The notes under the pieces were generated by a model. The model did not search any database. It was not told where the DNA came from and was given only the letters and a program-made list of their open reading frames with translations. Positions 41,986-47,353 of a DNA stretch of 47,353 nucleotides are shown in pieces; the first letter of the stretch is position 1; every line of letters begins with the position of its first letter. Source of the DNA: an uncultured Lachnospiraceae bacterium (lineage in GTDB: Bacteria; Bacillota_A; Clostridia; Lachnospirales; Lachnospiraceae); contig CAJUDN010000002.1 of NCBI GenBank assembly GCA_910585355.1, positions 1 to 47,353 on the forward strand, read 5' to 3'. Both the position numbers and the translations under genes were made by a program.

Positions 41986-43263
41986 TTATTCTTTAACAAT
42001 AACAGATACGCCGTCCGGAATTACGGTTACGGTATAGTCCTCTTTCTTTACAATTTCCTTTGCCTTATCCAATGCCTCTTCTATACTGTGGGCTGGAATC
42101 ATATGCAAATCCTCCACTAACTGGTCCTCACAGGAAGAAATGAAGATTACAGTCGCCTTTAAGAGCAGCCTGGCAAAGATCTGAGACTGCCACTGGTCGG
42201 TGATGGTCTCCTCCGACTTTCTGTCCAGGAAGGTCTTCATCATACGGTTTAAGTCCCCTTCGTCCCGAAAGGTTTCATGGAAACATTTTCCGCCGTGTCC
42301 GTCGGAGGCTCTGGAGAGCATGATAATCACACCGCCTTCTCTTACGGTTGCCTCTGCGGCTGTCATTCCCTTCACAGACTGATAAATGTTCTGGTCAAGA
42401 GGATAGCCGCCGTTGGTGGAAATTACGATATCCGCCGGTACCGCATCCACCTGACATTTAGAGGCAAGGAATTCTCTTCCGACTCTGTGGGCCAGATCGC
42501 AGTCTCCTGCAACGGCAAAAATCGGGTCATGGTTTGCGTCAACGACCACATTAACGATGAAGTCCAGTCTGGCTGCTCTTGCTGCATAGAGCATATCGTT
42601 GTGAATCGGATTTCCCTCAATGACTCCGGTTCTCGCATGGGGATCTGCAATGAAAGCAGAGTTGTGGTTATACATAACAGTCTCGCGGCTTGCCACTCCC
42701 GGGAGGACGCTCTTTCTTCCACCAGAAAAACCGGCAAAGAAATGAGGCTCAATAAATCCTTCCGCAACCAAAAGATCTGCCTCAACAGCCAGGCGGTTCA
42801 AAATCAGGTTTCCGCCGGAGGGAAGCTTTCCGAGATTTACCATGTTGTCTTTATCATCGCAGTCATGGACGATAACAGTCTCATTTTTCATGACTTCCGG
42901 TCCGAACTTTGCTTCCAGCTCCTCCCGCGTGGTCTCTCTGTGAAGTCCTGTGGAGATCAGGATTGTGATTTCCGCATCTGGATTCCCCTTTCTGATTTCT
43001 TTTAACAGAAGCGGCATGATAATGCGGCTGGGAACCGGTCTTGTGTGGTCAGAAGAAATCACAACTATTTTCTTTTTGCCTGCTGCCATATCACAGAGTC
43101 TCGGGCTTCCGATGGGATGTTCTAAAGCATCCAAAACCAGCTCTGTCCCGCTTTTCGGCGCCTGGTAGCTGTGAATCTCTGATAACAGAACTCCGGCAAA
43201 ATGACTGTCTTCAATTTCTGCTTTCAACTTTTCTTTTCCGTAAGGTAATAAAAATTCTTTCAT
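41986..43263 (-). CDS. LarA-type nickel-dependent hydroxyacid racemase
   Basis: A 425-residue LarA-family protein. Key residues fall at the same numbers as in Lactiplantibacillus plantarum LarA: Arg75 (DHTRP), His108 (GLHRE) and His174 (EPHFF) as catalytic and substrate residues, Lys184 (GGRKS), which carries the nickel-pincer nucleotide, and His200 (NHN), the nickel ligand. It should therefore be an active racemase or epimerase of a 2-hydroxy acid. The LarB, LarC and LarE cofactor genes are not in the window. Partnership with glycerate kinase suggests D/L-glycerate or a related acid, which is inference. The ribosome site is AAGAAGGGG. Confidence 0.93.
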   Translation of the reverse strand: MKEFLLPYGKEKLKAEIEDSHFAGVLLSEIHSYQAPKSGTELVLDALEHPIGSPRLCDMAAGKKKIVVISSDHTRPVPSRIIMPLLLKEIRKGNPDAEITILISTGLHRETTREELEAKFGPEVMKNETVIVHDCDDKDNMVNLGKLPSGGNLILNRLAVEADLLVAEGFIEPHFFAGFSGGRKSVLPGVASRETVMYNHNSAFIADPHARTGVIEGNPIHNDMLYAARAARLDFIVNVVVDANHDPIFAVAGDCDLAHRVGREFLASKCQVDAVPADIVISTNGGYPLDQNIYQSVKGMTAAEATVREGGVIIMLSRASDGHGGKCFHETFRDEGDLNRMMKTFLDRKSEETITDQWQSQIFARLLLKATVIFISSCEDQLVEDLHMIPAHSIEEALDKAKEIVKKEDYTVTVIPDGVSVIVKE

Positions 43264-43409
43264 TGCGTCCCCTTCTTTATTCCCGTAGGCAATAAGCCCG
43301 GCGCCGTGCCTGCACGGGCATTTGACGAATGCCGCGGTTCCACACAGGCTAAGTTTAAATGTGCGCTTGTAATGTTAGAGTGCGTCTGTTTTATCCTATG
43401 TATCAAATT

Positions 43410-43622
43410 TTACATGCATTTCTCCTGTTTTTCAAGTATATTTATTATGCCAGAAGCCAATACAACAGCAGCCCTCTTTATGTAATCAACCGTACCCTTC
43501 TCAATGAGAAGAGTTGGAACTTTATCATTAACCACTGCAATTTCCCCCTGGCGGACAACGGAAATACGATCTGTATTGCAAACATTGACTGCCGCAAAGC
43601 CGGCAGAAAAAACTTCTGACTG
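43410..43622 (-). pseudogene. Unrecognised C-terminal coding remnant
   Basis: A minus-strand frame of 70 codons ending at TAA (43412-43410) reads like protein, with ISVVRQGEIAVVNDKVP followed by an amphipathic end (VVLASGIINILEKQEK), but it has no start codon or ribosome site and is preceded by an in-frame stop at 43625-43623. I do not recognise the family. It may be the surviving end of a gene interrupted by the insertion event that left the ISAs1 fragment next door. Confidence 0.35.
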
Positions 43623-43719
43623 TCATTTTAGGTACCAGCCTCCACGCAACAAACGCATGAGTAAATCAATTGTAAACAATCCTATTTTCGTATAAAATAA
43701 AAGGAAAAGGGATTGTTAT

Positions 43720-43900
43720 ATGGAAGAATCATTACAATGGTTGGAATACTATAGAAGATATCCGCCAAAAACGAAAAGTGCGCCATTCTTTAAAGGACAT
43801 TGTAGTCATTGTTCTTTTTGCGACCTTGGCAAGCGCGGACAACTGGAATCTAAATGATTACAAAGTAGACAACGGCTACCGCTACCAGCTCCAGAACTGA
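43720..43900 (+). pseudogene. ISAs1-family transposase remnant, frameshifted and truncated
   Basis: ATG at 43720, preceded by AAAGGAAAAGGG, begins MEESLQWLEY. The frame must then shift by one base at 43750-43751 to continue as IEDIRQKRKVRHSLKDIVV and FATLASADNW, which match the N-terminal DDE_Tnp_1-associated region of ISAs1 transposases. The protein stops at 43900 after about 60 residues instead of 350 or more, so the catalytic core is missing. I do not see clear terminal repeats. Confidence 0.75.
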
Positions 43901-43934
43901 TCGTTCCATTTCTTTTCCCGCTCCCGAAACAACG

Positions 43935-43957
43935 CCGCAGAGTCCGGGACTCTGCGG
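43935..43957. repeat. Perfect GC-rich hairpin
   Basis: Arms CCGCAGAGTC and GACTCTGCGG with a three-base CGG loop. No T-run follows. It lies 34 bases after the transposase remnant and may be an end structure of the lost element. Confidence 0.6.
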
Positions 43958-44039
43958 TCCCCTTACGACACTCTTTACGTCCCCCTACAGGGTTGTTTCA
44001 TGAAGAATGATAAAAAGTAAAATATGCAGCATATTTACG

Positions 44040-44085
44040 AGGGTTATGGAAACCATACAAATTTTCCATAGCCCTTGACTTTTTT
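44040..44085 (+). terminator. Terminator-like hairpin before the DUF362 gene
   Basis: AGGGTTATGGAAA (44040-44052) pairs with TTTCCATAGCCCT (44063-44075) with one G-T pair, followed by TTGACTTTTTT ending at 44085. It could terminate plus-strand transcription from the insertion-element remnant. Confidence 0.6.
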
Positions 44086-44337
44086 GCCCTATAGAGGCAT
44101 CACGTCTATTTAGTATAGGTGTATTCTACTTATATAAAGAGGAATCAGCCGCCAAAACAGATTCTGATCGGATTGGTAAAAGGGCAGGAACAATGGACAT
44201 TGTTTGAGGAGCTTTATGAAACAAGCCTGTGGCCGTCCAAACTGGTACTTGCACTTAAATATCTCAGGTCTTATAATGGACTGAGGGGCACAGGCAATTG
44301 TCTATCCCATAATCAAAAAAACAGGAGTGATTACATA

Positions 44338-45468
44338 ATGGAAAAATCAAAGGTATACTTTACCGACTTCCGCACCATCGCATTTGGAGACGGTCTTCCC
44401 ACCAAGCTCCAGAAGCTCTGCAAAACCGCCGGCATCGGTTCCATCGACATGGATGGAAAATTTGTTGCCATCAAGCTGCACTTCGGCGAGCTTGGAAACA
44501 TCAGCTACCTGCGCCCCAATTACGCAAGGGCCATTGTGGATCTTGTGAAATCCATGGGGGGAAAACCATTTCTGACTGACTGCAATACCATGTATCCCGG
44601 CAGCCGCAAAAATGCCCTGGAGCATCTGGAATGTGCATGGCAAAACGGCTTCACCCCGCTGACCGTGGGATGCCCCATTCTGATTGGTGATGGACTTAAA
44701 GGAACGGATGATGTAGCAGTTCCTGTTGCCGGCGGGGAATACGTAAAAGAAGCCAAAATTGGCCGCGCTGTGATGGATGCCGATATTTTCATCAGCCTTA
44801 CTCACTTTAAGGGTCATGAAATGACGGGGTTTGGCGGCGCCATTAAAAACATCGGCATGGGCTGCGGTTCCCGTGCGGGAAAAACCGAGCAGCACAGCGG
44901 AGGAAAGCCGCATATTATTGATGAAAACTGCCGCGGATGCCATAAATGTCAGAAAGAATGCGCCAACGGCGGACTCGTCTTTGACGCGGGCAGGAAGAAA
45001 ATGACTGTCAACAAAGACTCCTGCGTTGGCTGCGGACGTTGCCTCGGCGCATGTAACTTTGATGCCATCGCATTTGATAATGAAAATGCCAATGAGGTTC
45101 TTAACTACAAAATGGCCGAATATACAAAAGCCGTTGTGGATGGGCGTCCCAACTTCCATATCTCCCTGATCGTGGACGTATCACCCAACTGTGACTGCCA
45201 CTGCGAAAACGATGCGCCGATTCTCCCTAATATTGGAATGTTTGCATCCTTTGACCCGTTGGCCCTGGATCAGGCATGTGTGGATGCATGTCTTGCGGCG
45301 GCTCCTCTCCCCCACAGCCAGCTTTCCGATCATCTGGCGGACCCGCACTTCCATGACCACCATGACCATTTCACCAACTCCTCGCCGGAGTCTGAATGGC
45401 GCTCCTGTCTGGACCATGCCGCAAAAATAGGCCTTGGCAGCCGTGAGTATGAGTTAATTAAGATGTAG
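44338..45468 (+). CDS. DUF362-family protein with two 4Fe-4S motifs
   Basis: A 376-residue cytoplasmic protein: a DUF362 domain (about 20-190 and 300-350) with a two-cluster ferredoxin segment at about 195-245, CRGCHKCQKEC and CVGCGRCLGAC, each with the fourth Cys followed by small residues. Such proteins are predicted electron carriers or iron-sulphur enzymes of unknown role. A His-rich stretch, FHDHHDHF, near residue 340 could bind metal. The open frame runs upstream to 44119, but ACAGGAG before the ATG at 44338 and the family N terminus place the start there. A terminator follows at 45491. Confidence 0.9.
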   Translation: MEKSKVYFTDFRTIAFGDGLPTKLQKLCKTAGIGSIDMDGKFVAIKLHFGELGNISYLRPNYARAIVDLVKSMGGKPFLTDCNTMYPGSRKNALEHLECAWQNGFTPLTVGCPILIGDGLKGTDDVAVPVAGGEYVKEAKIGRAVMDADIFISLTHFKGHEMTGFGGAIKNIGMGCGSRAGKTEQHSGGKPHIIDENCRGCHKCQKECANGGLVFDAGRKKMTVNKDSCVGCGRCLGACNFDAIAFDNENANEVLNYKMAEYTKAVVDGRPNFHISLIVDVSPNCDCHCENDAPILPNIGMFASFDPLALDQACVDACLAAAPLPHSQLSDHLADPHFHDHHDHFTNSSPESEWRSCLDHAAKIGLGSREYELIKM

Positions 45469-45490
45469 AAAATGCAAATTTTACGCCGAA

Positions 45491-45542
45491 ACGGCTGGCG
45501 CTTGGAAATATACTTCCTGGTGCCAGCCGTCTTTCATTTTTT
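45491..45542 (+). terminator. Terminator of the DUF362 gene
   Basis: Arms ACGGCTGGC (45491-45499) and GCCAGCCGT (45522-45530), followed by CTTTCATTTTTT on the plus strand. Confidence 0.85.
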
Positions 45543-45608
45543 CTTGCCGTTTTCCTGCCAGTATATTATGCTGTTTTTAAAACATATATTTCTGTCTAAA
45601 GCGAACCC

Positions 45609-45631
45609 GGCGGCAGACCTATTTTGCCGCC
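45609..45631 (-). terminator. Hairpin after the flavin reductase-like gene
   Basis: GGCGGCA (45609-45615) and TGCCGCC (45625-45631) lie 16 bases past the stop codon of the minus-strand gene. The trailing sequence on that strand is GGGTTCGCTTT, with only a weak T-run, so efficiency is uncertain. Confidence 0.5.
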
Positions 45632-45646
45632 TGACTCATTTTCTGT

Positions 45647-46207
45647 TTACTTTAATTTTTCCCCGTCCTTAAATGCATTCCCAACCTTTTCTCCCAATTT
45701 CCAGTAAGCGCTGTTCACCGGATCAAACACAATGGGCTCCAGCTTCATAGGATCAATCTTTCCATTCTCATCAAGAATCCTTTCATCCGCACAGACATTG
45801 ACAATCTCGCCAACCATCCGGCATGACTCTGCATCATAGCTTACCAGCTTACACTCTAAAGTCATAGGAAGCTCGTCAATCATCGGAGCATCAACAAATT
45901 CTGCCCTGGTTGTATGGAATCCGGCCTTCTCCAGCTTATCCGGGACCTCATTACCCGAAACAATTCCAACATAATCACATTCCACCACATGGGATGCATC
46001 CGCCATGCTGACTGTAAAAGCCTTTCTGGCCAGAATATTTTTTACGGTTTTATGTCCCGGACTTAAGCACATGGAGATCTCCGTACTCTCACTGATTCCG
46101 CCCCAGGCGGCGTTCATGGCGTCGGGAACTCCGTCTTCCCCATAAGCGGAAATAATAAACACCGGCTGTGGATACGTATACGGTTTTGCTCCAAAATTCT
46201 TCTTCAT
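45647..46207 (-). CDS. Flavin reductase-like FMN-binding protein
   Basis: A 186-residue protein of the flavin reductase/FMN-binding split-barrel family. YPQPVFIISAYGEDGVPDAM near residue 13 and ISMCLSPGHKTVKNI near 50 contact the flavin; DYVGIVSGNEVPDK and a YWKLGE near the end are typical of the group seen in anaerobes. It may reduce flavin or bind it as cofactor for an unknown reaction. GGAGGT before the ATG at 46207 decides the start; the stop of the upstream EamA gene is one base away (TGACATG), so the two are co-translated. Confidence 0.92.
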   Translation of the reverse strand: MKKNFGAKPYTYPQPVFIISAYGEDGVPDAMNAAWGGISESTEISMCLSPGHKTVKNILARKAFTVSMADASHVVECDYVGIVSGNEVPDKLEKAGFHTTRAEFVDAPMIDELPMTLECKLVSYDAESCRMVGEIVNVCADERILDENGKIDPMKLEPIVFDPVNSAYWKLGEKVGNAFKDGEKLK

Positions 46208-46208
46208 G

Positions 46209-47159
46209 TCACTTACCTCCATTCTTTGTCTTTAATTGAAACCTGTTTCCAGATTTATCCTTTTTATCATACGATAAGCTGATTCCGATAATTCCAAAAA
46301 GAATTACTGCCGTTCCGGCTGCCTGCAGCGGCTTAAAAGTCTCGTGAAGCAGGAAAACTCCAGAAAGAACCGCAACCACTGTACTTAAAGTACAGGTGGA
46401 TGCATAAACCGCAAAGGGCAGATTTGCAGACGCATACGTCATGGACAGAAATGCAATCACACAGGAGGCAATTCCCATATAGAGCACAGACACTGCAAAT
46501 TCCGGACAGAAAAGCCCTTCAAAATACGCAGGGAGCACACCGGCTGATGCGCTCTTTCCCACAGAAATCAAATTAAAAAGGAGAGCCCCCATGCCTGTGG
46601 TCACATAAATAATCTCAAATGATGTGAATACTGCAGATGCACGCCGCACCAGAACGCGGTTTATAGCTACTGCAAGATTAGTGCCAAAAATCAGGAGCAG
46701 TCCTGTAGTTGTCATACCTGTACTGCCCGGCTCCACCATATTGGCGACAAACACCCCGGCCACACAAACCAGAACAAACATCAGCTGCCGCCTTGTGGGA
46801 TATTCTTTATTAATTAAGGCCGAAAATACCAGCATCACAATAGGCAGCATACTGTTATACATAGCGATCTGCGAAGTTGGCGCATAAGATGTGGATGTAG
46901 TCTCTAAAATCTGGCTGATGGCAGGATTGAACAGACCGCAGAGAAAAATAAGTCCAATAAATCCCCTCCTGTAGTTCACCGTTTTAATTCCCAAGAGCAA
47001 AATTACCGTCATCACCAAAAAACCGACCGTAAATCGAAAAGACAAAAACTTCACCGTATCCTGATCCACCACGGCCATTCCCATTTTAATAAAAAAGAAT
47101 GCCAGTCCAAAAATCACCTGCGCCAGTACATTGGCCAATAATGGGATATACTTTTTCAT
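46209..47159 (-). CDS. EamA/DMT-family transporter
   Basis: A 316-residue membrane protein with about ten helices in two EamA repeats, the drug/metabolite transporter superfamily (RhaT/YdcZ-like exporters of amino acids or metabolites). The first repeat starts at VLAQVIFGLAFFFIKMGMA, the second near residue 150. It is cotranscribed with the flavin reductase-like gene. The substrate cannot be assigned from sequence. Confidence 0.92.
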   Translation of the reverse strand: MKKYIPLLANVLAQVIFGLAFFFIKMGMAVVDQDTVKFLSFRFTVGFLVMTVILLLGIKTVNYRRGFIGLIFLCGLFNPAISQILETTSTSYAPTSQIAMYNSMLPIVMLVFSALINKEYPTRRQLMFVLVCVAGVFVANMVEPGSTGMTTTGLLLIFGTNLAVAINRVLVRRASAVFTSFEIIYVTTGMGALLFNLISVGKSASAGVLPAYFEGLFCPEFAVSVLYMGIASCVIAFLSMTYASANLPFAVYASTCTLSTVVAVLSGVFLLHETFKPLQAAGTAVILFGIIGISLSYDKKDKSGNRFQLKTKNGGK

Positions 47160-47193
47160 TCGTTACTACCTCATCTTAAACTTCCGCCCACCG

Positions 47194-47353
47194 GACATTA
47201 TCTCATGACCGTAAGCGGCCATGAGGCCTCCGGCGGAATTCAGTGCCCAGTTTTCTGCGGCAAGTGCAGAAAACAAATGCACGGGTATAATGTCTGACGA
47301 CATTATCTCATGACCGTAAGCGGCCATGAGGCCTCCGGCGGAATTCAGTGCCC
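47194..47353. repeat. Direct repeat with 105-bp period, cut by the window end
   Basis: The 55 bases at 47194-47248 recur exactly at 47299-47353. Each copy has a hairpin with arms CTCATGACCG and CGGCCATGAG (one mismatch) around TAAG, and GGCCTCCGGCGGAATTC. Between the copies lies a perfect GTTTTCTGC/GCAGAAAAC hairpin (47250-47274). GACATTAT and ATAATGTC near the borders also pair. The sequence stops within or at the end of copy 2, so more copies may follow. Confidence 0.85.

Larger units (their letters stand above)
43264..44337. other. Gene-poor stretch with decayed mobile-element and coding remnants
   Basis: About 1.07 kb without an intact gene. From left to right it holds the larA leader with a small CCGTGC-AG-GCACGG hairpin on the minus strand, a 70-codon minus-strand coding remnant (43410-43622), an ISAs1-type transposase fragment (43720-43900), a GC-rich hairpin (43935-43957), a terminator-like hairpin (44040-44085) and an untranslated or degenerate stretch before the DUF362 gene. 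Confidence 0.7.

Noticed and set aside
43359..43619. Plus-strand 86-codon frame
   Set aside because: It is antisense to the coding remnant, has no ribosome site and no family resemblance.
44119..44337. N-terminal extension of the DUF362 protein
   Set aside because: The ATG at 44338 is preceded by ACAGGAG and matches the family start; the extension is unlike known DUF362 proteins.
1..47353. CRISPR array
   Set aside because: No regularly spaced short direct repeats with unique spacers were seen; the 47194 repeat has only two copies and internal hairpins.

Overview
The window is chromosomal DNA of moderate GC content from a low-GC Gram-positive anaerobe, most likely a Clostridia member of the Lachnospiraceae type. 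This is inferred from strong AGGAGG-type ribosome sites, the FMN-riboswitch/RibU pair, a VanW protein, DUF362 ferredoxin and DUF4080 radical SAM proteins, a LarA homologue and SbcCD-like YhaO/YhaN proteins. The sequence itself does not fix the species. I saw no rRNA, tRNA, CRISPR array, phage or plasmid genes.

Positions 124-22624 hold two parallel peptide-transport islands on the minus strand. Island 1 (promoter near 11446-11474, terminator at 124-163) encodes a lipoprotein binding protein, OppB, OppC, OppD, OppF, an M20 peptidase, a CapA-family protein, a class-C beta-lactamase-like serine hydrolase and an AbgA-like M20 amidohydrolase. Directly upstream lies a two-gene unit, an AbgB/PM20D2-like amidohydrolase plus a LysR regulator (13643-11518). 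The same palindrome, CGAAT-N7-ATTCG, stands upstream of this unit and upstream of the island 1 promoter, so the LysR protein probably controls both. Island 2 (22624-13875) encodes an M28 peptidase, a binding protein, OppB, OppC, OppD, OppF and a second serine hydrolase. It is divergent from an unusual regulator (22918-25101) that joins a LacI-type DNA-binding and sensor half to a second solute-binding-protein-like domain. Two near-identical 14-bp operators cover the -35 elements of the two divergent promoters. None of the hydrolases has a signal peptide, so the picture is import of intact small peptides or N-acyl amino acids followed by breakdown in the cytoplasm.

Positions 25102-29731 (plus strand) carry asnS with a clear promoter and a SbcD/SbcC-like (YhaO/YhaN) pair. 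Positions 29713-34213 (minus) form an apparent operon: a 38-residue membrane protein, VanW, a HypE/PurM C-terminal-like protein, an Lrp/AsnC regulator, an aminotransferase and TrmL. Positions 34293-34440 are a compact, highly structured palindromic element that forms the 3' end of an exonuclease gene. The exonuclease, a B12-binding radical SAM protein and dCMP deaminase form the next operon (37556-34400), followed by Sua5/TsaC.

Positions 38911-43263 hold a creatininase-family amidohydrolase downstream of the riboflavin transporter RibU, which has a textbook FMN riboswitch and terminator, and then glycerate kinase with a LarA-type nickel racemase. A gene-poor stretch (43264-44337) contains a decayed ISAs1 transposase fragment, an unrecognised coding remnant and hairpins. 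The window ends with a DUF362 ferredoxin protein, a flavin reductase-like protein, an EamA transporter and a 105-bp-period repeat that runs off the end. Several intergenic regions carry REP-like elements rich in CCGCCGGA and in nested inverted repeats.
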